Assembly: GCA_018136815.1 (NCBI GenBank)
Contig: CM030933.1
Span: 5,224,282-5,288,281, forward strand
Origin: Isochrysis galbana
Taxonomy: Eukaryota > Haptophyta > Isochrysidales > Isochrysidaceae
Length of the DNA: 64,000 nt
Direction of reading: 5' to 3'
The notes beneath the pieces are model-generated. The model ran no database searches, was not told the origin of the DNA, and worked only from the letters and a program-made list of their open reading frames with translations. Positions 18,448 through 27,820 of this stretch are shown here, piece by piece; the first letter of the stretch is position 1; every line of letters starts with the position of its first letter. A program made the position numbers and the translations under genes.

Positions 18448-21400
18448 ATGGGGGAGGTGCCGCTCTCTCTGCCGGTCCACCCGTACGTGCGCGCGCCGAC
18501 GGTGCTGCGCGAGGTGACGTGGTCGGTGGGTCTTGGCGGGTGGAACGGGTCGCTTCTGGCGCTTGCGGACGTCAACGGCGACTCGCGCGTCGACCTGCTC
18601 GGCAGCGAGCCGGGCGGCGTGGTGAGAGGCTGGGTGTGGGTGAGTGCAGTGGCCGCCCCACTGCATGCTGCTCGCTGCTCGCAGCTGCCCCGGGAGGGTG
18701 GGGGATGGAGTAGGGTGGGGGTGGCGGGGGGTGGGGGGTGGGGGGGGGGGGGTCGAGGGGGGGGGGGGGAAGCGAGGATGTCTGCACACACCCGCGTGTT
18801 GTGTTTGTGTGTAATTCTTCGTTTTGAGTATGGGGTTGGGGGAGAAACAGGGAAGGCGGGGGGGGGGGGGGGGGGGGGGGGGGATGTGGAAGAGGGTGAG
18901 CCTCAGGCCCGGGCGGCGTGGCGCCATTGGGTGTGGGCGAGTAGGGAAAGAAAGCGAAATTGAGACACGGGGACAAAGGGTCGGGATGGGGTGGGCCGCA
19001 AAGGGAGACAGGTGCGATGGAAATCAGGCGGGGCAGAGAGGCCTATGGAGAGCGGTGTGAAGCTTGGCGTGAGTGAGTGAGTGACCGCAGAGAGGGAGGG
19101 GGAGGCAGGGGGGGTGGAATCGATGGGCAAAGAGGAGGAGGGGGGAGAGCGCGCTACGCGATGAGGGAGCACAAGTGGTGGTGCTCGCCGAAGGTGGACG
19201 ATGTGTAGACATGGCGCACTAGGCTCAGCGTCCCCCCCGTTTCGCCCTGCAGAACGCGGATGAGCTGCGATTCAAGACGTCCAGCGTGCTGCGATGGCCG
19301 ATGCCCCGTCTAGTCGGTCTCATCCCTGGCGACTTCAACTTTGACGGCCGGCTGGACTTTGTGGCGATGGCTGAGCACCCCCACTGCCCTGAGCTAGTCT
19401 CACTCTCGCTGTGCAACGGTTCCTTCTCGTGCTCACCGTTGCCGCCGGCTATGGAGCAGGTGACGCCCGTCGACGTCGACGGCGGAGATAGTTCAGCGCT
19501 CCTCGGCGGCTACGCCAACGCAACTGACGAGACGGGCGGGCCTAGCTGCGGTCAGCGGGACGAGGAGTGCAGCAGCGGTGGAAATGGCAAGTTGCGCCGT
19601 TTGGGCGCCCTGCCCTCATGCTGCGCATGTGGGTTGGCGTGCGCACATGGGGCTGACGGCGTGTCGCGGTGCCTACCGGCGGCGACACGCGCCATGGCAT
19701 GGATGCGGCCGCGTGGCTCGGCTGGGCCCTTCGAGCTAGCCCATCCCTTCGGTGGCTTCGAGCCAAAGGCGGAGACAAGGCGGATTCGGAGTGATGTAGC
19801 GGATGAGCAGAGGGCAGCGGAAGGGATGCAGGACTTGATGGTGGGGCCCTCGGGCAGCATCGTGGCGGGGCAGCTAACCGATGCCGGCGTGCGAATAGGG
19901 CAGCTCCCAACACGCTACGGAGCGGCTGCCGGGCACCCATGGGCAGATGCGCCCGGTGAGACCAAGGCCGCCCAGAACGCTGACGCGCGCCATCGGCGGC
20001 AGCTAGACGGCGCGGCTGCGACGGCACGCCGCATGGAGTCTGCAGCGCCGGCCGGTGGAGACTCAGGCGCCCAGTCGCCAGCACCGGCGATCGTACCCGC
20101 CATCCCCAACTCTAACGCGCAGGTCGACCTGAACGGCGACTGCATATCAGACCTAGTTCTTGTCGCTATGCCGCCTGGCGAGGCGAGCGGGCGCAGTTGT
20201 GAGGCCGTGAGTTGTCGGTTTCTCGTGTGGATGCAGCGGCCAAAGGTGGGATCTCCACGATGGGCCCTCGCGCCCGACTTGAACGAGAGCCTACCTGTCG
20301 GAGCGGGGCAGCTCGCCTTTTCAGATCTCGACTCTGACGGGCAGATGGACGTGCTCTTCCTCTCCACGGACGACGCTGGCAGCAAGCGCAAGCGCACGAG
20401 CCTGCACGCCTGGTACGGTGTGCTCGGCGCCGCCGCCGACGACCCGCAAGTCGCTTCCGCCCTCTCCGACTGCCGCTCGCTCCCAGTGCCACCCGACACG
20501 CTGTGCGCGCATCGCGCGTACCTGACATTCCTCAAGCGCGAGTGGCGGCTCCCGAGTGGCTGGGAGGTTGCAGAGCCGCCTTCCATCGCAGGCGCCCGCC
20601 CGCCGACCATCTCGCTCGCAGACTTCGACCTGAACGGTTTCCCGGACGCTCTGCTCCCGCTGCGCGTCCCGGCCGGCGCGTCGCGCGACGAGGCTGCGCC
20701 TTGCGATCCGGGCGGCAGGTGCGTCGTCTTGCTCTACAACGACGAGCGCCTGCGGTGCACCGGCCTTGCCGGAGCAGGCAGTGACGCGCTCCAAGACGAC
20801 CACGTCCATCGTGATGACAGCGGCGTGTCTCAAAGCGACGGTGCGGTTGAGGCCGAGTCAGACGTCGACGGAGCGGGATCGCCGGCACTTCGAGTCTACG
20901 ACAGTTCAAAGGGTTATTCCGTTCCCTACCCGCCCGCCGATGACCAGAGGCTCTTCCCGATGGTCAAGGGTGCGATGGGTGCGGTCTTCTTCGACCTCTA
21001 CGATGACGGCGTTTGGGATGTCATCGCAATGCACCCGTCGGGCCGACTCTCAGTTTGGCACCGGACGTCGGCGGGAGGCTCGTACTTCTTGCGTGCGACG
21101 AGTACAAATGGCGCCTGCGCGCCCGACGCTCTCGGCGGCGTCCCGGGTGACGCTGGGGATTGGCTCGACCAACGGGAGGTAGCCATCGCCAGGGCTAGCG
21201 GCTCAAGTGACGGGCACAAGATGGCACATAGGTGCGTCGCGCAGAGCGAGGGCGGCGGGCCATTTGGGGTGTCAACGCGCGAGCCGCTGCTCCACCAGGT
21301 GCGTGCGTCTTCCTACGGCGTTGACTCGGGGAGGGAGGACTGGCAAGGGTTGGGTAGGGGGCGCCTGTCGCCACATCGTCCTGCACCGCGTACGCATGGT

Positions 21401-22014
21401 CGCTATTCACCCGCTACACGCCAAGCGAGATGAGACTTCGCTGTGTGGTGCATGCCGCCCGAAGGCAACGTACGACTCATTGACACGCTCCGTAGCCAAG
21501 ATGACCACTTGCTCTCATCGCCTGCCGCTTGCCACCTTGCACATTACCGCAGGCGGGCGTGACATACCAGTTCGAGACTTCACTGCCCCCCCAGTGGTCG
21601 CTAATGAGCGCCTCCTCCGTATGGAGCTGGAATCGCCGCCGCCAGCCGCGTGTCGGCGTCCAGCTAGCACAGGGCGGGTATTGCCCCTTGCAGCCACCAT
21701 TTTTACTAGTTGGTCTCGGCCTAACCAACGACTATGTCGAGCGGCTCATGGTGGGGATGCCCTCTGGGCGCGTGCGCCGCTTCGACCAGGCCGTGCTTCC
21801 GAATTCGCGCCTCACGGTCATCCCATATCCCCTAGACGTGCCTGGCACCTGGGAGATGCAGCTCTATCTCGAACCAATGCAGCAGATGGCTGTCGGGTTG
21901 GTTTGCGCAGCGTTGCTACTTCTCCTCGGCGCCATCATTGCTGTCCTCGAGGTAGTCGAGCGCGTGCATGACTTCCGAGAGAACAAGGCGCTCCGTCCGG
22001 CCCTGCCTCTATAG
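18448..22014 (+). CDS. ITFG1/TIP (LINKIN) homologue, FG-GAP type I membrane protein
   Basis: Proposed exons are 18448-18621, 19253-21298 and 21553-22014, all joined in phase 0, giving about 893 residues. Donors are GTGAGA and GTGCGT, acceptors CTGCAG and CCGCAG. FG-GAP/Ca-loop motifs recur: LALADVNGDSRVDLL, IPGDFNFDGRLDFV, DLNGDCISDLVLV, FSDLDSDGQMDVLFL, LADFDLNGFPDALL and FFDLYDDGVWDVIAM. Exon 3 has the family's membrane-proximal domain (VGLGLTNDYVERLMVGMP, LTVIPYPLDVPGTW), then a membrane span (VGLVCAALLLLLGAIIAVL) and a short cytosolic tail. The family forms a beta-propeller at the cell surface or in the secretory pathway. No signal peptide follows ATG 18448, so a 5' exon is probably missing. 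The protein is longer than animal TIP (about 600 residues) because of a low-complexity insert around residues 150-330. Intron 1 (631 nt) is packed with G runs. Confidence 0.82.
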
Positions 22015-22587
22015 TCAGGCTTTCCAAGCGTCAAGCGTAAAACCATATCACGTGACCTTGTCCCGGATCGGGATACATTCAGGGCTCGTGCGCTGCACAG
22101 CAGCTCAGAATGCGTGGTCGATGTTCGAGGGCTGTCCGTGACCTCTTGTGCGTGCATCCGATGTTGGCTTGGAAATGCGCGGGTGGCTAGGAGGATGGCG
22201 TATGACTAGCAATGCTTTGGAAGTAGAGAGCACGCTCGAGATCGCTAGATGCTAGAGTGTCGATTGCAGGTGTTGTGGGCAGGGGGAGATCGCGGGCAGT
22301 TACCTCGCGTGGGGGAACTTGTGACTCGAGTTCCGAGTTCCCGCGTGGGGAGAACGGAACTCGTGACTCGAGTTTCGAGTCTTAGAGAAAGAAGGGGGGG
22401 GGGGGGGGCTCAGAACGCGAGGGGCCAATTTCTGCCATCTCCATCTCTTTCCGTAAACGCGTCGACAATTACCGTCACACGCTTTACTTTGGTGTATTTC
22501 CTCAATCCTGACTTTGATTTTTACACCCCCAAAAGTTAAAATAGAAAAAAAAGTTTGAGTTTGACCGCCCTACTTCGTACTACTTCC
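22015..22587. other. Intergenic, short direct repeats
   Basis: Around 22320-22382 the words GTGACTCGAGTT and CGAGTTCC/TTCGAGTC are repeated; an 18-G run follows. No gene seen. Confidence 0.45.
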
Positions 22588-22790
22588 AAAAAAATCTTCT
22601 TAAAAATTTCTGCTACATGTGCTGCGAAAGGCAGCGTGCTCGTGTACCTCCCTACTACCCAACCTTAACCACCATCAACCCCTTTCCCCTTCCCCAGTTC
22701 CCTCTTTGGTGGAGTTACTGGTTCCAGGGTGGCCATGCGCGCTGCTTCGGCCAGGAGCTGGAGAGAAGGGGGCGGGAGACTGTGGCATCG
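22588..22790 (-). repeat. LINE tail T1, minus-strand copy
   Basis: Reverse complement of 8535-8738, starting AAAAAAATCTTCTTAAAAA on the plus strand. No ORF is attached. Confidence 0.82.
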
Positions 22791-23008
22791 ATCGTCTTCT
22801 CCTTGGGCCGTAGCTTGTTATTTTCTTACCTTCGTAACTCAGAGAATCCGTCGGTGCTATGCGCCGGTGCTTTTACATGAGAGTTTTAGTTATATTAAGA
22901 TTAAGTGAAAGTGATATTTCGTATCGAAGCTATTGACCGACTAACGTCCGGCAACGGCCACCTCGATTCAATGTTCCTGTGTACCTTGGACCTAGCTTCT
23001 GCTTCTGT

Positions 23009-23090
23009 TTCTGGGGTATCCCGATCAAGGAGATAAGTATATCACCGCGTTCACTACTCACCGAGGCAAGTACGAGTTCAACTACTTACC
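23009..23090 (+). pseudogene. Short Ty3/Gypsy RT fragment
   Basis: TTCTGGGGTATCCCGATCAA to CTACTTACCG is nearly identical to 4530-4613, with a small deletion after AAGGAG. Only 82 bp remain. Confidence 0.8.
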
Positions 23091-23426
23091 GGGGAGGGGG
23101 CAGTGCCCCCTCCCCCCGGTAGCACGCTCGGACACCTGGCTCGTCAGGCATGGCGGGATTCCGGCACGGAAAAGTTGTGTCCAATTAGCTATTGGGGTTG
23201 GCTAGGATATAACATTAATTATTTTATTTATTTATTCCTAATGTGTGTGTTATTTGAACCCGGGGGCGAGGCCTGCCGCAGGCGTGTGCCGCAGGAGAGG
23301 GGAGAGAGAGTGTGTTGTATCCAGGCTCTTTGGGCAAGAATGTTTCGGCCTGAGTACGAGCCTTCCTCGTTATCCACCGTCTTCTAGGTCCGTCGTGGTC
23401 GCTCCAGGCGAGTTGATTTGGATTCC
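23091..23426. other. No gene seen
   Basis: Mixed sequence leading into the duplicated block. Confidence 0.35.
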
Positions 23427-24024
23427 CCCTGGGCTCAAGTTCGGGTTCGCCGATTTTCGTCTCGAAAATCGAAGGAATTGAGTTTTATTTTTACCTGGAA
23501 TTAACTTGTTGAGGGTGGAACCAACTTGTTCACGACTTGTTCAGGCGGGAACCAACTTGTTCGGTGAGTGGAGCCAACTTGTTCAGTGGTTAAAGTCAAC
23601 TTGTTGAGAGGTCAACATGTTGAGGGGTCAACTTGTTCAGTGGTTAAAGTCAACTTGTTGAGGGGTCAACTTGTTGAGAGGTCAACTTGTTGAGAGGTCA
23701 ACATGTTGAGAGGTCAACATGTTGAGAGGTCAACATGTTGAGAGGTCAACTTGTTGAGATGTGAACTTGTTCAGGTTGTCTGGCGGTGTGTTGTGTGTAG
23801 TGGGAACGCCTGTTGGCGACCTGCAGCCCCCTGAGTACACCCAAGCCCCGAGTCTTCCGAGTCATCCTTTCGAGTCTACGAGTCCCTACGAGTCCCAATC
23901 AAGCGGTATCTGCTCGCCGCGCCCTTCCTTACATCCTCCGTCCCTCCGATTCGCGTTCCGTGCCACTTCCCCGTCCATTTCACATGCCCGTCATTTGCCC
24001 TCCCCGTTCCCCCGATGAGCCCGT
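23427..24024 (+). repeat. Duplicated block, copy A, with 16-bp palindromic array
   Basis: Starts CCCTGGGCTCAAGTTCGGG and ends GATGAGCCCGT; copy B is 24161-24830. Inside, about 23503-23775, is an array of CAACWTGTTGAGAGGT units. CAACATGTTG is a perfect 10-bp palindrome. An 85-codon frame (23761-24018) is present in both copies with one residue changed, but has no recognisable domain. Confidence 0.9.
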
Positions 24025-24079
24025 CCCGGGCTCCCCGGGTGAGCCGTGCGCCGCGCTAGCCGCCGGTGCGCCTCCGCGG

Positions 24080-24104
24080 CTCGTTTCCGCTGAGGAAACG
24101 AGCT
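24080..24104. other. Perfect short hairpin
   Basis: GCTCGTTTCC, five-base loop GCTGA, then GGAAACGAGC: ten paired bases between the two duplicated blocks. Confidence 0.85.
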
Positions 24105-24160
24105 TCGCTCCGACAAGCACAAAATCTACGCTCGCGCCTCCGGCCGTCGCCCCTCCGAGT

Positions 24161-24830
24161 CCCTGGGCTCAAGTTCGGGTTCGCCGATTTTCGTCTCGAA
24201 AATCGAAGGAATTGAGTTTTATTTTTACCTGGAATTAACTTGTTGAGGGTGGAACCAACTTCCAACTTGTTCACGACTTGTTCAGGCGGGAACCAACTTG
24301 TTCGGTGAGTGGAGCCAACTTGTTCAGTGGTTGAAGTCAACTTGTTGAGAGGTCAACATGTTGAGGGGTCAACTTGTTCAGTGGTTAAAGTCAACTTGTT
24401 GAGGGGTCAACTTGTTGAGAGGTCAACTTGTGGAGAGGTCAACTTGTTGAGAGGTCAACTTGTTGAGAGGCCAACTTGTTGAGCAGGCCAACTTGTTGAG
24501 AGGTCAACATGTTGAGAGGTCAACATGTTGAGAGGTCAACATGTTGAGAGGTCAACTTGTTGAGATGTGAACTTGTTCAGGTTGTCTGGCGGTGAGTTGT
24601 GTGTAGTGGGAACGCCTGTTGGCGACCTGCAGCCCCCTGAGTACACCCAAGCCCCGAGTCTTCCGAGTCATCCTTTCGAGTCTACGAGTCCCTACGAGTC
24701 CCAATCAAGCGGTATCTGCTCGCCGCGCCCTTCCTTACATCCTCCGTCCCTCCGATTCGCGTTCCGTGCCACTTCCCCGTCCATTTCACATGCCCGTCAT
24801 TTGCCCTCCCCGTTCCCCCGATGAGCCCGT
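24161..24830 (+). repeat. Duplicated block, copy B
   Basis: Same ends as copy A. It is 72 bp longer because its array (about 24236-24580) has more units. The non-array parts are nearly identical, so the duplication is recent and the array is what varies. Confidence 0.9.
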
Positions 24831-25065
24831 GGCGAGGCTAGTAACTGCAAGGCTGGTGGCTACGAGGCTGGGTGGAGGCGAGGCTGGTGGCGGCGACGCT
24901 GGTTGCCAGGGGGGAGGGCAACTGGTGTTGAGGTGGAGGAGGCGGGGTGGCGCTGGGGCAGGCGCGAGCCCAGCGGCGAGGCTGGCAGTGAGGCGGGTGA
25001 GCCAGCGAGGCGGGCGGCTGCGAAGGGGACAGCGGTGGGGCGAGCAGAGGTAGCAGGGGACGCGC

Positions 25066-25362
25066 TTGTGGAAATCAACGCCTCAGCTTGGATTGTAACG
25101 AGGTGAACGAGATGTAACGAGATGGCCTGATGGCCCGACGACGAGATGAACGAGATGGCCTTGATGGCCCGACGAGATGAACGAGATGGCCCGAGGGCCC
25201 GACGAGATGAACGAGATGGCCCGAGGGCCCGACGAGATGAACGAGATTTTCGGGTAACGGAACTGGACGAGGAGTTTCCCCACTAAGCTTGGTCGTAATG
25301 CGGTGAAACCGATTTGCAGACAAGCGGGAAACCGGGGCGGAAGGAACTGGCAAGGAAGCCCC
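25066..25362 (-). repeat. Partial R1 repeat inside the transposase gene
   Basis: Matches the outer 297 bp of R1 (46046 and 46857 copies), from TGTGGAAATCAA to GGCAAGGAAGCC. It includes a roughly 30-bp minisatellite (GACGAGATGAACGAGATGG units) at about 25127-25240. Its left edge is the same base as in the other copies. Confidence 0.85.
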
Positions 25363-27017
25363 AGCAAACGGAGAAGCTTGACGAGAGGCATGGCCACATG
25401 GAGAACCGTTGTGAGAGGTTTCCAAAAACCCTCCTCATCAAGCACAATTGCTTTTACCTTCCTCCCTATCTCTACATCAAGGGCCTCCTCATCATCCGCA
25501 GTGAGAGAATGTCCCCGGGACGAGAACTTATGCGCCGAATACTCCATCGTGACAACCACTTGTTGAAGCTCAGTCTTCACACGCAACATTCGGGACATCT
25601 CTCGGTATTTCCCCGCAAATCGAGTTTGCTTTGCGCGATACAACCCAAAGTTTGACCCATGATTTGCTGCAATCATCTCCCTCAGCTTCATTCGCGGCCA
25701 CCTGGTGCGGCCCCAAAAGAGAGATAAGACAATGCCGACCTTTGCAATGACGGCTGCCACTTCATCAACTTTGGCAAAGTCTTTGAGCTCAAGACTCACC
25801 ACATGAGTCCCGCAGCACGTCGGCGTGAGCCATTTGTAATGCCTTTCCAAAATTTTCCAAGCTGCCTTCATCGTGCTACAAGTGTCGGTCACCACTTGGA
25901 CGAAGCACAAACGACCATGCCGCTCGATACGCTGACGAAGCAACTCCGCCACAAACTCAGCATTTTCTGTGTCATCACTCTTCACCTTGACGGTGCCATC
26001 AAACAGCATGCAGCCGGGATTGCCGTACAAGAAATTGATGAGATGGTCCTTCTTGACGTTATCCCACCCATCTGAGAGTATTGAGCAGCCTTTGCTGAAC
26101 AGCAACTGCCGCAAAGGCTCTATCTCGCGTTGCAACCTCTCGACGGTATCAGTGAGCAATGGGCCCAATAGACTCTTCCGATTTGGGCCCTTGTACGACG
26201 GATGTGCCATTTTCAGCGCCGCTACCATAGCCTTGAACTTTGGGTGGTCTGCCACAGCCGCCGGGATGTTACAAGCATAAAACATTTCCGCAATCGCACC
26301 ATCACACAATTGCTTCGACGCCGCATCAAACTGAAGCACACCCTGCCCCTGCCCTCCCCCTCCCCTCCCCCGTGCTAAAGGCACACTCCAAGACTGGCCG
26401 GCTGCGAGCGCCGCCGCTGCCGCCTGGTCCACCTCCCTCACAGCCACCTTCTTCCGCTTCCTCGCTCCCTTGTCATCCTCATTGGCGCGCACCTTCTCAA
26501 CCAGCGCCAAGAAAGACGAATCATCTGCCGGGCACCGTGCAGACTGGTTGCGACCCAGCACATGGTCGGCAACCCTTGTTGCGCTGCCGCGCCGCTGCAC
26601 CCCGCAGCCGATGCACCGCCACATAGGGTGGTTGGGATCTTCCTCTTCGACAATGAGCACGCACGCCCAAACTGGATCGGAGCGCCTCGCAGCAAGCGAG
26701 CGCTTGCGCGCTCCCTGCAGCAAGGGCTGGCTCAGTCCTGTTGCACGCGTTGGCAACACGCCAAAGATGCCTGGCGCCTCCCTGCCGCGCGAACGCGCAG
26801 GCACTTGCTCCTCCTGCTCCTCCTCGTCTTGGTCTTGGTCTTGTCGTGCGTCTGCCCTTTGCCCATGGCCTCGCGCTCCATCTAGGAGCGCCGCCCACTG
26901 GAGGCGCGGTGCGGCGGGCAGCTGCCGAGGCGCCTCGGCACGATTGGCTGCGTCCTCCTCCTCCTCATTGCGCGCGCCTCGCGCGCGCGAGGCACGGTCG
27001 GGGTTAGGGTTGAACAT
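25083..27017 (-). CDS. hAT-family transposase, C-terminus replaced by a repeat
   Basis: About 644 residues from ATG 27017-27015; the frame is open further upstream to 27356, but that part is unlike protein. A BED-type finger is visible (MWRCIGCG...VADHVLGRNQSARC). The DUF659/RNase H-like region of hAT transposases follows: ILSDGWDNVKKDHLINFL, VVTDTCSTMKAAWKILE and CCGTHVVSLELKDFAKV. Near 25362 the protein leaves transposase sequence and reads through the R1 repeat (FRYPKISFISSGPRA, repeated) to a stop at 25083. The conserved hAT dimerisation segment is therefore missing, and the copy is probably inactive. No terminal inverted repeats were found. The N-terminal 150 residues are Arg/Glu/Ala-rich and probably disordered. 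Confidence 0.8.
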   Translation of the reverse strand: MFNPNPDRASRARGARNEEEEDAANRAEAPRQLPAAPRLQWAALLDGARGHGQRADARQDQDQDEEEQEEQVPARSRGREAPGIFGVLPTRATGLSQPLLQGARKRSLAARRSDPVWACVLIVEEEDPNHPMWRCIGCGVQRRGSATRVADHVLGRNQSARCPADDSSFLALVEKVRANEDDKGARKRKKVAVREVDQAAAAALAAGQSWSVPLARGRGGGGQGQGVLQFDAASKQLCDGAIAEMFYACNIPAAVADHPKFKAMVAALKMAHPSYKGPNRKSLLGPLLTDTVERLQREIEPLRQLLFSKGCSILSDGWDNVKKDHLINFLYGNPGCMLFDGTVKVKSDDTENAEFVAELLRQRIERHGRLCFVQVVTDTCSTMKAAWKILERHYKWLTPTCCGTHVVSLELKDFAKVDEVAAVIAKVGIVLSLFWGRTRWPRMKLREMIAANHGSNFGLYRAKQTRFAGKYREMSRMLRVKTELQQVVVTMEYSAHKFSSRGHSLTADDEEALDVEIGRKVKAIVLDEEGFWKPLTTVLHVAMPLVKLLRLLGLPCQFLPPRFPACLQIGFTALRPSLVGKLLVQFRYPKISFISSGPRAISFISSGPRAISFISSGHQGHLVHLVVGPSGHLVTSRSPRYNPS

Positions 27018-27503
27018 GGGGATTGAGGAGAGGGAGGAGGGGGGGGAGCGGGAGCGCGCAGCCGGAGAAGAGGGAGGAGCGTCGCAGCGTCGCGCAAGTG
27101 GCGCAGGGGGAGGCCCCCCCACCGGTATCAATGTTTTTTGGACTGTTTTTGGCTGTGTTTCTATGAAAGCCAAAAACAGCCTGTTTTTGCTGTGTTTGGA
27201 AACCTTCTGGCTGTGTTTCCCACCTAGGACCCGGGGGCGCCCGTGCCCCGTGCCCCCCAAATTCCAAATTTCGGTCAAAATTTCTTTATTTGAGCCGAAC
27301 CCCAAATTGTACAAAAGATATCTCAAAAGTCTGGCGTTTGCCAATCCGTTGCTCATGAAGCACGGTCCCTAAGTACTAGGATTAAACTAGGACAACAAGA
27401 AAACTCTGACAGATCTCGGTACGCATGGAGTAGAGTGTAGAGTAGATTCATACCCGAAAGGAAGAGTAGAGTATTCATGCACCAATAAATAGTAAACCGG
27501 GAG

Positions 27504-27536
<33 letters not shown>

Positions 27537-27745
27537 CGCGCGCGCGCTCTCTTCAAACCGCTTCCCCTCCGCCCCTTCTCTCTCTGCGATCCATCGGCTG
27601 TCGGCCGACACGCTCCGCCCACTCCGCCCCAGAGAGAGAGAGAGAGAGAGGCTCAGGGAGGGAGGGAGGGAAGGAGAGCGCGAGGGAGGGAGCAAGGGAG
27701 CGAGGGAGAGTGAGAGGGAGAGTGAGAGGACGGGGGGGGGGGGGG

Positions 27746-27792
<47 letters not shown>

Positions 27793-27820
27793 GAAGGTGG
27801 GGAGAACGAAAGAGGCAGCA
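27018..27820. other. Intergenic with 32-C run and GA-rich tract upstream of ASPM
   Basis: A 32-nt C run lies at 27504-27535, followed by GA-rich sequence from 27630 with a (GA)n microsatellite at about 27748-27790, ending 30 bp before the ASPM start. The tract may form the promoter/5' UTR. 27130-27240 repeats the word GCTGTGTTT several times. Confidence 0.6.

Noticed and set aside
23500..24590. CRISPR array
   Set aside because: The 16-bp units are contiguous with no spacers, in a eukaryotic genome; this is a minisatellite.
23761..24824. Two 85-codon frames repeated in the duplicated block as a possible gene pair
   Set aside because: The sequence match follows from the recent DNA duplication; residues are Ser/Pro-rich with no domain, and there is no evidence of synonymous bias.
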